From Janibacter limosus (GTDB taxonomy: Bacteria; Actinomycetota; Actinomycetes; Actinomycetales; Dermatophilaceae): 64,000 nucleotides of DNA. Under the pieces are notes generated by a model that saw nothing but the letters and a program-made list of their open reading frames with translations, ran no database searches and was not told the origin of the DNA. Both the position numbers and the translations under genes were made by a program. The stretch lies in the NCBI RefSeq assembly GCF_004295485.1, contig NZ_CP036164.1, positions 372,001-436,000 on the forward strand. Reading direction: 5' to 3'. Positions 1-7,314 of this stretch are shown in pieces (the first letter of the stretch is position 1; each line of letters starts with the position of its first letter).

Positions 1-594
1 GCGCGGGTCGTCCTGGCCAGCCCGGTCCAGCCCGTCGACGTCCTCATCGACGACGACGACAACCTCGTCGCCAACGCCGTGCACATCGGCGTCGGTGAGG
101 AGGCCGGACGCATCGCGGCCCCGTGGAAGGAGCGCCTGGGCAAGGTGCACCTGGGGATCATCGGCTACGCCATCGGGGGGATCGCTGCGGGCTTCGGCCA
201 GCAGGGACGCCACCTCGAGATCATCGCGGACGACGAGGTGGTCAGCGACGGCAGCCGCCGAGTGCTGCAGGTCGCCATCACGATCGGCACGAGCGTCGGT
301 GGCGGCACCGAGCTGGCGCCTGACGCCCGACCCGGAGACGGGCTCGCCGAGGTCGTGGTGTCCTACGCCGTGGCCCCCGCCCGCCGCGCCCGCTACGCCC
401 TGCGTCTGAGCCGGGGCACCCACACCGAGCTCGACGACGTCGTCACCACCCGGGCGCGCACCGTCACCGTCCGCGGGCGCCACCACGACGTCGCCGCCAA
501 CTCCGACGGCGAGGAGCTCAGCCCGGCTCGGGAGCGCACCTGGCGCGTCGTGCCCGAGGCCTACCGGTTGCACACGCCGGAGACGACGCGATGA
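1..594 (+). CDS. Diacylglycerol-kinase-like (YegS/LCB5 family) lipid kinase, C-terminal part
   Basis: The frame is open from the left edge of the window, so the N-terminal ATP-binding catalytic part is missing. What remains (about 197 residues) looks like the C-terminal beta-rich domain of diacylglycerol/sphingosine kinase-like proteins. It includes a stretch reading NAVHIGVGEEAG followed by a Gly-rich segment (GIIGYAIGGIAAGF), and a later DGEEL near the end that resembles the usual nucleotide/lipid-site DGE. Such enzymes phosphorylate membrane lipids in phospholipid recycling. The stop overlaps the ATG of the next gene by 4 nt (ATGA), suggesting translational coupling. The family is a judgement from motif style; substrate cannot be told. 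Confidence 0.6.
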   Translation, partial: ARVVLASPVQPVDVLIDDDDNLVANAVHIGVGEEAGRIAAPWKERLGKVHLGIIGYAIGGIAAGFGQQGRHLEIIADDEVVSDGSRRVLQVAITIGTSVGGGTELAPDARPGDGLAEVVVSYAVAPARRARYALRLSRGTHTELDDVVTTRARTVTVRGRHHDVAANSDGEELSPARERTWRVVPEAYRLHTPETTR

Positions 595-1538
595 GCCTTC
601 GGTGGCACCCCGACCGGTTGCGCACGCGTGTGCTCGACGCGCTCGTCGCGCCGCAGCGCAGCGACGCAGTCGCCCGGTCGCGTGTCGCCAGGGCGGCGCG
701 CGAGCGGTTCGTCTCCGGCGACTCGATCGACGAGGCCGTCGTCACCGCCGCCTGGCTGCGGCGCACCAACCGGCTCGCTGCCATTCACCCGCTCCTGCCC
801 GAGGCCACTGACGCCGCGGGCGTCGAGGTCACCGTGTCCGAGGCGGTGACCGCGATCGAGCGGGTCGCGCCGGTGACCTCCGGAGGTGACTACCGGTCGG
901 AGATCTACCTCGCTCCCGAGCAGCTGGCCCTGGGGGTCGACCCGGGCCTGGCTGCCGATGCCCTGCACCGGGTCTGCGTCGCCGGTGACGATCACCGGGT
1001 CGACGTGACCCTCCGATCCGGCCCGCACGACGATATCGACGCTCTGCTGGATCTCGTCCGAGGGGCGCGTCAGGAGCACCCCCGCCTCACGACCTCTCTC
1101 GTCGCCCGCCGCCACCGCAGCGAGGCCGATGCCCTCGCGCTCGCGTCCTCGGGTGCCCGGGTGCGGCTGGTCCGCGGTGGCGCGGGTGAGCCCCGCTCTA
1201 TCGCGTGGGAGGACCCGCACGAGGTGGACCTGGCCTTTGCCCGATGCCTCGCGACGCTCCTCGGCAGCGGCGTGCACACGGTGGTGGCGACGCACGAGCC
1301 GACCCTCCTCGACCTGGCTGACGGCCTCGCCGACCAGTCCGGCCGAGGCCCGGAAGGGCTCGAGTACCAGTTCTTCCTCGGCGCCGACTCCGACCTGCAG
1401 CTGCGCACCGCGGACGCCGGGCACCGCGTCCGCGTGCTCGTCCCCTACGGTCCCGGTTGGCTCGAGCACCTCCACGACCTCGCCCGCCGCCCCTCCGGGG
1501 TGCGCCGTCTCGTCGAGACGCTGAGCGGCAGGGCATGA
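591..1538 (+). CDS. Proline dehydrogenase family protein
   Basis: This 315-residue protein has the block order of proline dehydrogenase TIM barrels: RLVRGGAGEP near 191-200 (the position of the 'RxVKGAY' strand), VATHEPTLLDLA near 232-243, YQFFLGADSD near 259-268, and VRVLVPYGPGW near 280-290. Proline dehydrogenase oxidises proline to pyrroline-5-carboxylate with an FAD cofactor. Several normally invariant residues are altered (GAGE instead of GAYW), so it may be a divergent or non-classical member. The ATG overlaps the preceding stop by 4 nt, and proC follows after 32 nt, so oxidation and synthesis of proline are encoded together. Confident of the fold, less so of activity. Confidence 0.65.
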   Translation: MSLRWHPDRLRTRVLDALVAPQRSDAVARSRVARAARERFVSGDSIDEAVVTAAWLRRTNRLAAIHPLLPEATDAAGVEVTVSEAVTAIERVAPVTSGGDYRSEIYLAPEQLALGVDPGLAADALHRVCVAGDDHRVDVTLRSGPHDDIDALLDLVRGARQEHPRLTTSLVARRHRSEADALALASSGARVRLVRGGAGEPRSIAWEDPHEVDLAFARCLATLLGSGVHTVVATHEPTLLDLADGLADQSGRGPEGLEYQFFLGADSDLQLRTADAGHRVRVLVPYGPGWLEHLHDLARRPSGVRRLVETLSGRA

Positions 1539-1570
1539 CGACCCCCCACCACCCACGAGCAGGAGCAGAG

Positions 1571-2359
1571 ATGACGACCGCGATCTACGGAGTCGGCGCC
1601 ATGGGCGGCGCGATCCTCGAGGCACTCACGGCCGATGGCGAAGGGGAGGTCCTCGCCGTCGAGGGGGCGGCGGAGCGGGCCGAGAGCCTGCGTCGGCAGT
1701 ACGCCGACCGGGCGGGCGTCGAGGTCGTCGACGCCACGACCGCGGCGTCACGCGCGGACGTGCACCTCGTCGTCGTCAAGCCCTACTCCGTGGCGGGCCT
1801 GCTCGCGCAGCTGGCTCCCTCCCTTCGCCCGGGGTCGATCGTCCTCTGCCTGGCCCTCGGCGTCTCGCTCGCCGACCTGGCCGAGGCGCTGCCCGACGGC
1901 GTGGCCGCGATCCGCGGCATGCCCAACACCCCGGCCCGCGTCGGTCAGGGGATGACGGTGCTCAGCCCCGCCGACGACGTCACCGACGAGCAGCTGCAGC
2001 AGGTGCGTGACCTGCTCGCGCCCACCGGCGAGACCATCGTCCTGCCGGAGTCCCAGCAGGGCGTGGCGACGGCACTGTCGGGCTCGGCCCCGGCCTACTT
2101 CTACCTCGTCGTCGAGGCCATGGTCGACGCGGGCGTCGCCCGGGGGCTCACCCGCTCCGACGCGCTCGCGCTCGCGGGGCAGGCCGCCCGCGGCGCCGGC
2201 GCCATGCTCGTCGAGACGGGCGAGGAGGCCGCTCTGCTGCGCGCAGCGGTCACCTCACCCGGGGGTTCGACGGCCGCAGCCCTGGCGCGGCTCGAGGCCC
2301 ACGCGGTCCGGCACGCCTTCGCGGACGCCGTGGACGCCTGCACCGACCGAGCGAGCTGA
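1571..2359 (+). CDS. proC: Pyrroline-5-carboxylate reductase
   Basis: ProC reduces pyrroline-5-carboxylate to proline with NAD(P)H, the last step of proline synthesis, in the cytoplasm. The 262-residue product has the N-terminal Rossmann motif GVGAMGG at 7-13, the MPNTPARVGQG block in the middle, and the C-terminal helical dimerisation domain starting at LSGSAPAYFYLVVEAM (about 169 on). Length matches the family. The ATG at 1571 follows an AGGAGCAGAG ribosome-binding site; an open frame extends further upstream but overlaps the previous gene in another frame, so the shorter start is preferred. Its stop overlaps the next ATG by one base (TGATG). Confidence 0.95.
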   Translation: MTTAIYGVGAMGGAILEALTADGEGEVLAVEGAAERAESLRRQYADRAGVEVVDATTAASRADVHLVVVKPYSVAGLLAQLAPSLRPGSIVLCLALGVSLADLAEALPDGVAAIRGMPNTPARVGQGMTVLSPADDVTDEQLQQVRDLLAPTGETIVLPESQQGVATALSGSAPAYFYLVVEAMVDAGVARGLTRSDALALAGQAARGAGAMLVETGEEAALLRAAVTSPGGSTAAALARLEAHAVRHAFADAVDACTDRAS

Positions 2360-2835
2360 TGGACCACGGGTGGGCAGTGCGCCGGCTCTCCGGCGACGAC
2401 TGGCAGCGCCACCGGGCCGTCCGGCTCGCGATGCTCCTCGACCAGCCGGACGCCTACGGGAGCACCTTCGCCCGTGAGGAGGCCTTCGACGAGACCACGT
2501 GGCGTCAGCGGCTCGAGCACCCCGTCTTCCTCGCCGAGCGCGACGCGGGACTGCCGCTGGGTGCGGCCACCCTCTACCGCCCCGACGAGTCCCACGACCC
2601 CGAGATCGTCGCCATGTGGGTCGCCGGGCACGCGCGGGGACAGGGCATCGCGGATGCCCTCGTGCAGGCCTGCGTCGACCTCGCCGGCGATCGCGGCGAC
2701 GCGGTCGTGCGGCTCCACGTCATGCGCGACAACCCGCGGGCCGTGGCCTTCTACGAGCGGGCCGGGTTCGCCTTCGACGGGTCAGCCGGTGACGTCGAGG
2801 GGTGCGACCGGATGAGCCGTCACCTCCCCGGGTGA
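2359..2835 (+). CDS. GNAT family N-acetyltransferase
   Basis: A 158-residue acetyl-CoA-dependent acyltransferase of the GNAT superfamily. It shows the expected order: an N-terminal strand-helix region (VRRLSGDDWQRHRAVRLAML), the central strand MWVAGHARGQGIADALV with the Gln/Arg-x-x-Gly-x-Gly/Ala pyrophosphate-binding loop (RGQGIA), and the C-terminal DNPRAVAFYERAGFAF motif that packs near acetyl-CoA. Substrate cannot be predicted. It overlaps proC by one base and is followed 58 nt later by a second GNAT gene with similar layout; the two look like diverged paralogues and may be co-transcribed with proC. Confidence 0.85.
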   Translation: MDHGWAVRRLSGDDWQRHRAVRLAMLLDQPDAYGSTFAREEAFDETTWRQRLEHPVFLAERDAGLPLGAATLYRPDESHDPEIVAMWVAGHARGQGIADALVQACVDLAGDRGDAVVRLHVMRDNPRAVAFYERAGFAFDGSAGDVEGCDRMSRHLPG

Positions 2836-2893
2836 GGTGAACAGTTCATGACCCGGCAGGTCAATCCGCTCGCGAGGATGAGAGACTCACGCC

Positions 2894-3412
2894 ATGAGTG
2901 AGATCACCGTGCGCGCACTGACCGAGGATGAGTGGGAGACCTACCGCAGCCTTCGTCTGGAAGCCCTGCAGGAATCTCCGGAGGCCTTCGTGGCCGACCA
3001 CGCCGCCGAGGCCGCCGAGGCCGAGGACTTCTGGCGGGCCCGGATGGGCCGCAGTGACCGGCTCGTGGCCGAGGCCGAGGGCAAGCGGCTGGGGGTCGTC
3101 AGCCTGGGGGCCGCCGAGGACAACGACTCCGAGGACGCCGGTCAGCTCTTCGGCCTGTGGGTCCACCCCGAGTGGCGGGGACGCGGCGTCGCCGCGGAGC
3201 TCGTGGGGCAGAGCGCCAGGCTCGCCGAGCGCAAGGGCCTGCGCCAGCTCTTCTACTGGGTCGGGTCCGACAACGGCCGCGCGGTCGCCTTCGCCTCGAG
3301 CTTTGGCTTCCGCCCCACCGACGACCGCCGTCCCATGCGCGTGGCCACCGCCGACGGCCAGGACGAGCAGGAGATCGCGCTCGTCCTCGCCCTGGGCGAG
3401 GACCGCGGCTGA
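2894..3412 (+). CDS. GNAT family N-acetyltransferase
   Basis: A 172-residue GNAT acetyltransferase. The N-terminus (VRALTEDEWETYRSLRLEAL) matches the start of the preceding acetyltransferase, the acetyl-CoA loop reads WVHPEWRGRGVAAELV with the canonical R-G-R-G-V-A, and the C-terminal block DNGRAVAFASSFGFRPT is the usual strand-helix. The ATG at 2894 sits in GCCATGAGTGAG; there is only a weak purine stretch (GAGGATGAGAGA) ahead. The gap from the preceding gene is short, so the two acetyltransferases may share a transcript that ends in the strong hairpin at 3431-3470. Substrate unknown. Confidence 0.85.
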   Translation: MSEITVRALTEDEWETYRSLRLEALQESPEAFVADHAAEAAEAEDFWRARMGRSDRLVAEAEGKRLGVVSLGAAEDNDSEDAGQLFGLWVHPEWRGRGVAAELVGQSARLAERKGLRQLFYWVGSDNGRAVAFASSFGFRPTDDRRPMRVATADGQDEQEIALVLALGEDRG

Positions 3413-3430
3413 CCCAGCCCGCACGACGAC

Positions 3431-3470
3431 CGGTGGCCCGCTCCCTTCGCTCGAAGGGGGCGGGCCACCG
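3431..3470. terminator. Bidirectional hairpin terminator
   Basis: A near-perfect 40-nt inverted repeat: CGGTGGCCCG pairs with CGGGCCACCG, and the inner CCCTTCG pairs with CGAAGGG around a GCTC loop. It lies between two convergent genes (acetyltransferase and RCK protein), so it can serve both. There is no long T tract, which is common in high-GC actinobacteria. It carries the recurring word CGAAGGGGG. Confidence 0.8.
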
Positions 3471-3488
3471 TGCTCGGTGGGGTCGACC

Positions 3489-4157
3489 TCAGGGGCGAGC
3501 GGCCATCCGCTCGATGAGCGCCGTGGGGCCACTGACGATGATCAGGTCGCCGTTGCGCACCTTGGTCTCCGGGCGCGCATAGGTGAAGTCCTGACCGGGT
3601 GACTTCACCCCGACCACGGTCACGCCGTACTTGCTGCGGATCGAGGACTGCTCGAGCGTGAAGCCCACGGCCTCCTGGGGCGGCGTCATCTTGACGATCG
3701 CGAAGCCGTCGTCGAACTCGATGTAGTCCATCAGGCGGCTGCCGATGAGGTGCGCCAGGCGCTTGCCCGACTCGATCTCGGGGGAGAGGACGTGGTGGAC
3801 GCCGATCCGGTTGAGGATGCGGGCGTGCTCGGGGCTGACCGCCTTGGCCCACACCTTGGGGGCCTCACCGTCGATGAGGTTGACCGCGGCGAGCACGCTC
3901 GCCTCGATCGAGGACCCGATGGCCAGGACGCTGGCGGAGAAGGCGTGCGGCTTCAGCTCCTCGATCGTCGTCACCGAGGTCGCGTCGCCCTGGACGATCC
4001 GCCCGACGCGGCCCAGGTAGGCCTCGGCCAGCGAGGGGTCGAGCTCGAGCGCGGTCACCCGGTTGCCCAGACGGTGCAGCTCGGTGGCCACCGCGCCGCC
4101 GAAGCGGCCGAGGCCGAGGACGAGGACGTCCTCGTTGTGCAGACGCATGCGCGGCAC
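3489..4157 (-). CDS. TrkA/KtrA-type potassium channel regulatory subunit (RCK domains)
   Basis: This 222-residue protein has a Rossmann-type RCK-N domain with the NAD(H)/nucleotide motif GLGRFGGAVA at 15-24, an acidic strand end (ALELDPSLAEAYLGR), and a C-terminal RCK-C region (VVGVKSPGQDF...NGDLIIVSGP). Such proteins sit on the cytoplasmic face of TrkH/KtrB potassium-translocating subunits and gate them in response to nucleotides. No TrkH/KtrB partner is adjacent: the next gene upstream is acuC, divergently read. Partner and ligand are therefore unknown. The ATG at 4157 gives the full GxGxxG strand. Confidence 0.85.
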   Translation of the reverse strand: MPRMRLHNEDVLVLGLGRFGGAVATELHRLGNRVTALELDPSLAEAYLGRVGRIVQGDATSVTTIEELKPHAFSASVLAIGSSIEASVLAAVNLIDGEAPKVWAKAVSPEHARILNRIGVHHVLSPEIESGKRLAHLIGSRLMDYIEFDDGFAIVKMTPPQEAVGFTLEQSSIRSKYGVTVVGVKSPGQDFTYARPETKVRNGDLIIVSGPTALIERMAARP

Positions 4158-4219
4158 GCGGTCCTCCGATCATCAGGGGGTCGTGGGATACGACACTAGC
4201 CGGGGTAGCGTTCCGGATC

Positions 4220-5410
4220 ATGAGCACACAGGCGTGCGCCATCTGGGGCGAGGACTTCACGCGTTACGACTTCGGGGTGGGTCACCCGATGTCACCGATC
4301 CGCCTCGATCTCACGGCCCGGCTGTGCCGAGAGCTCGGGATCTTCGACGACATGGACGTCGTCGACGTCGAGCCGGCGAGCGACGACGTGCTGAGGACCG
4401 TCCACGACGGCGACTACATCGAGGCGGTCAAGAGGATCTCGGCCGACCCCACGACAGCCGACGGGCAGTGGGGGATCGGCACCGACGACGTGCCCGCCTT
4501 CGCCGGCATCCACGAGTCGAGCGCTCGCATCGTGGCCGGCAGCATCGAGGCAGCACGACGCGTGTGGACCGGCGAGGCGGAGCACGCGGTCAACTTCACC
4601 GGTGGGATGCACCACGCCATGCGGGGCAGGGCGGCCGGCTTCTGCATCTACAACGACATCGCCGCCGCCATCACCTGGCTGCTCGAGCAGGGCGTCGAGC
4701 GGGTGGCCTACGTCGACGTCGACGTCCACCACGGCGACGGGGTGCAGGAGATCTTCTACGACGACCCGCGCGTGCTCACGGTCTCGGTCCACGAGTCGGG
4801 GCGCACCCTCTTCCCCGGCACGGGCTGGCCCGGTGACACCGGCGGTCCGGGTGCCGAGGGCACCGCGGTCAACGTCGCGCTGCCCCCGGGAGTCACCGAC
4901 GGACCCTGGCTGCGGGCGATCACGTCGGTGGCCGCCCCGGTCGTCCGGGCCTTCGCGCCGCAGGTCTTGGTCACCCAGCACGGGTGTGACACCCACAAGG
5001 ACGACCCGCTCGCGCACATGGCGCTCTCGCTCGACGCGCAGCGGCAGGCCGCCGTCAACCTGCATCGGCTCGCGCACGAGGTGGCCGACGGGCGGTGGCT
5101 GGCGGTCGGAGGGGGCGGCTACGACATCGCGAGCGCCGTCCCGCGCGCCTGGGCGCACCTGACGGCCATCGCGGCGCACAAGCCGGTACCGCCCTCCACC
5201 GAGACCCCACAGGCCTGGCGCGACCACGTCGAGCTGGTCGCCGGGCAGGCAGGTCCCGCCCGCATGGGTGACCTCCCCGACAAGGACCTGCCGATCTGGG
5301 TGCAGCCGTGGGCGATGGGCTACAACCCGCACAGCGGGGTCGACCGGGCCGTGATGGCCACCCGCGAGGCGGTCTTCCCCGTGCACGGTCTCGACGTCTG
5401 GTATGACTGA
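4220..5410 (+). CDS. acuC: Acetoin utilisation protein AcuC / class I-type histone deacetylase family
   Basis: A 396-residue zinc-dependent deacetylase of the AcuC/HDAC fold. The catalytic His-His pair is in TGGMHHAMRGRA (His131-His132). The zinc-binding strand YVDVDVHHGDGV places Asp168 and His170, and a further Asp falls in GCDTHKDDPL. The C-terminal GGGGYD loop is also present. Bacterial AcuC proteins remove acetyl groups from proteins such as acetyl-CoA synthetase, tying acetate use to acetyl-CoA status; the substrate here is inferred. The gene is divergent from the RCK protein with about 60 nt between them. Length is normal for the family. Confidence 0.9.
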   Translation: MSTQACAIWGEDFTRYDFGVGHPMSPIRLDLTARLCRELGIFDDMDVVDVEPASDDVLRTVHDGDYIEAVKRISADPTTADGQWGIGTDDVPAFAGIHESSARIVAGSIEAARRVWTGEAEHAVNFTGGMHHAMRGRAAGFCIYNDIAAAITWLLEQGVERVAYVDVDVHHGDGVQEIFYDDPRVLTVSVHESGRTLFPGTGWPGDTGGPGAEGTAVNVALPPGVTDGPWLRAITSVAAPVVRAFAPQVLVTQHGCDTHKDDPLAHMALSLDAQRQAAVNLHRLAHEVADGRWLAVGGGGYDIASAVPRAWAHLTAIAAHKPVPPSTETPQAWRDHVELVAGQAGPARMGDLPDKDLPIWVQPWAMGYNPHSGVDRAVMATREAVFPVHGLDVWYD

Positions 5411-5511
5411 CGGCCCTGATCCGGATTCAGATCCGGACGTCATTTCGCCAGAATCGTCCCGTCCTGTCGGCGTGTCGGGTGGACGTGAGCGCAGATTTGC
5501 TCCGTCCCGTC

Positions 5512-5540
5512 TTCACAGTTGTCACATCTGCCCCTATGGT
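5512..5540 (+). promoter_or_regulatory. Sigma-70-like promoter for the HTH gene
   Basis: TTCACA (5512-5517), a 17-nt spacer, then TATGGT (5535-5540). It lies in the 202-nt gap between acuC and the small HTH gene starting at 5613, which would give a leader of about 65 nt. The call rests on box similarity and spacing only. Confidence 0.45.
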
Positions 5541-5612
5541 TGTCCTCTGCAGGGCTCGTCGAGATCCGCCGGCACCGGTCGGCGGCGCGGTCCTGCGGAT
5601 ATCGAGGTGATC

Positions 5613-5810
5613 ATGTCCAACGACCGACTGGGTGAGGTGCGTTTTCTCACCGTGGCTGAGGTCGCGTCGATCATGCGGGTGTCGAAGATGACGGTCTACC
5701 GCATGGTCCACAACGGTGACCTGCCGGCCGTTCGCGTCGGGCGCAGCTTCCGGGTCCCCGAGGACGCCGTGCACACGTACCTCGAGACCTCGTTCGTCGA
5801 GACGGCCTGA
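5613..5810 (+). CDS. Small excisionase-family (MerR-like) helix-turn-helix DNA-binding protein
   Basis: A 65-residue protein that is almost entirely one winged-helix DNA-binding domain of the excisionase/MerR type: FLTVAEVASIMRVSKMTVYRMV is the helix-turn-helix, followed by the wing HNGDLPAVRVGRSFRVPEDAV. The ATG at 5613 gives the compact domain; an open frame further upstream would overlap acuC and cross the candidate promoter. In Mycobacterium a very similar small gene (Rv0500A) sits at this same place, next to proC and the bS22 gene. Conservation there suggests a core actinobacterial role rather than phage excision. Its targets are unknown. Confidence 0.88.
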   Translation: MSNDRLGEVRFLTVAEVASIMRVSKMTVYRMVHNGDLPAVRVGRSFRVPEDAVHTYLETSFVETA

Positions 5811-5982
5811 CCCTCGGCAGTGCACTGCACGGGAGCCCTGCAGAGGGCCCCTGCACGGAGCATCGCGACGGAGCGGATAGACTCTGTCGTCTGACTCGTT
5901 CTCGGTGGGGCCTGCGACTGCAGGACTGGCATCGCTCGAGGCACCACCGTCAGCACTGATCTCGACACGAAGGAACATCCGC

Positions 5983-6081
5983 ATGGGTTCTGTCATCAAG
6001 AAGCGGCGCAAGCGCATGGCGAAGAAGAAGCACCGCAAGTTGCTGCGCAAGACGCGCCACCAGCGTCGCAACAAGAAGTGA
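5983..6081 (+). CDS. Small ribosomal subunit protein bS22 (AURKAIP1/COX24-like, 32 aa)
   Basis: A 32-codon ORF starting MGSVIKKRRKRMAKKKHRK and ending HQRRNKK, with GAAGGA 8-10 nt before the ATG. It is nearly identical in character to the 33-residue mycobacterial peptide first annotated as an AURKAIP1/COX24-domain protein and later seen in M. smegmatis ribosome structures as bS22, bound to the small subunit. More than half of the residues are Lys or Arg, as expected for rRNA binding. Gene order (HTH protein, bS22, epimerase) matches Mycobacterium. It is followed at once by a strong terminator, so it is probably made from its own short transcript. Confidence 0.92.
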   Translation: MGSVIKKRRKRMAKKKHRKLLRKTRHQRRNKK

Positions 6082-6086
6082 CCTCA

Positions 6087-6124
6087 CGAAGGGGGCCCGC
6101 CGCATCGCGGACGGGCCCCCTTCG
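6087..6124. terminator. Hairpin terminator after bS22
   Basis: CGAAGGGGGCCCG pairs with CGGGCCCCCTTCG (13-bp stem, 12-nt loop) directly after the bS22 stop. Both arms carry the recurring CCCCCTTCG word in inverted orientation. Confidence 0.85.
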
Positions 6125-6261
6125 TCGTCCCCCGCCGTCGGGTGATCCCTGTCTCTCATCGCCCCTGGCGGCCCCTTGCCCCTCCCGCCGAGGTCGTCGC
6201 GAGACTAGGCTGCGGCCCAGTCCATGACCTGTGGTCGTCAGTCCCCAAGGAAGGTGTTCCG

Positions 6262-7314
6262 GTGCCCGAGACCGTTCTCGTCGCAGGGGTCTCCCGTCAT
6301 CTCGGCGGTGCCTTCGCGCGCCGCCTGAGCCGTGACGACTCCGTGGGCCGGATCATCGGCGTCGACGTCGTGCCCCCGCGGCACGGGATCGGCCGCGCGG
6401 AGTTCATGCGGGCCGACATCCGCAGCCCCCTCATCGGCCGGATCATCTCGGGCAACGACGTCGACACCGTCGTGCACATGGGCGTCGTCGCGACCCCGCG
6501 GGCTGGTGGCGGGCGGGCCACGCAAAAAGAGGTCAACGTCATCGGGACGATGCAGCTCCTGGCCGCGTGCCAGCGAGCCGAGTCGGTCACCAAGCTGGTC
6601 GTGAAGTCGACCGCCGGCGTCTACGGGTCGAGCCCGCGGGACCCGGCGATGTTCACCGAGGACATGTCGGCGAAGAAGATGCCCAGCTCGGGCTGGGCCC
6701 GTGACAGCGTCGAGGTCGAGGGCTATGTCCGTGGGCTCTCCCGCAGACGTCCCGACATCGAGATCACCACCCTGCGCTTTGCCAACGTCATCGGCCCGCG
6801 GATCCGCACCGCCTTCACCGACCACTTCAGCCTGCCGGTCATCCCCATCCCCTTCGGCTACGACGCCCGTCTCCAGTTCGTCCACGAGGACGACTGCGTG
6901 GCCGCGCTCGTGCGCGCCATCGAGCTGCCCGGACTGGGCGCGGTCAACGTCGCCGGTGACGGGATCATCACCGCCAGCCAGGCGGCCAACCTCGCCGGGC
7001 GCCCCTTCGTGCTCGTCCCGCGGATGGCCACCGGCAGCGTCACCGACCTGGCCAAGAGGTTCGGACTCATCGACATCGGCTCCGACCAGCTCGACCTGCT
7101 GAGCTTCGGTCGCGGGCTGGACACCACCCGCATGCGCGAGGACCTCGGCTTCGAGCCGGCCTACACGACGCGCGCCGCCTACGAGGACTACGCCCGCGCG
7201 ACGAAGGGGAGGGTCTTCGACCGGTTGCCCTTCGCCCAGCCCGGATGGTCGGCCGTGCAGGCCGCCGAGGCCGCGCTGCGGGCCGTGACGCCCACCCCCG
7301 AGAGTGAGAAGTGA
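6262..7314 (+). CDS. NAD-dependent epimerase/dehydratase (extended SDR)
   Basis: A 350-residue SDR-like protein. The N-terminal strand VLVAGVSRHLGGAFARRL holds a variant nucleotide-binding loop (GVSRHLGG instead of GxxGxxG), followed by an Asp-containing strand (GVDVVPP). TAGVYGSSPRD replaces the usual Ser/Thr-Tyr-x3-Lys surroundings, and RFANVIGPRI is a typical substrate-side motif. It is the counterpart of mycobacterial Rv0501 (annotated galE2) by position and motif. Because the glycine loop and catalytic Tyr region are atypical, the reaction is uncertain. GTG at 6262 follows AAGGAAGG; the stop overlaps the next ATG by one base, coupling it to the acyltransferase. Confidence 0.8.
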   Translation: MPETVLVAGVSRHLGGAFARRLSRDDSVGRIIGVDVVPPRHGIGRAEFMRADIRSPLIGRIISGNDVDTVVHMGVVATPRAGGGRATQKEVNVIGTMQLLAACQRAESVTKLVVKSTAGVYGSSPRDPAMFTEDMSAKKMPSSGWARDSVEVEGYVRGLSRRRPDIEITTLRFANVIGPRIRTAFTDHFSLPVIPIPFGYDARLQFVHEDDCVAALVRAIELPGLGAVNVAGDGIITASQAANLAGRPFVLVPRMATGSVTDLAKRFGLIDIGSDQLDLLSFGRGLDTTRMREDLGFEPAYTTRAAYEDYARATKGRVFDRLPFAQPGWSAVQAAEAALRAVTPTPESEK

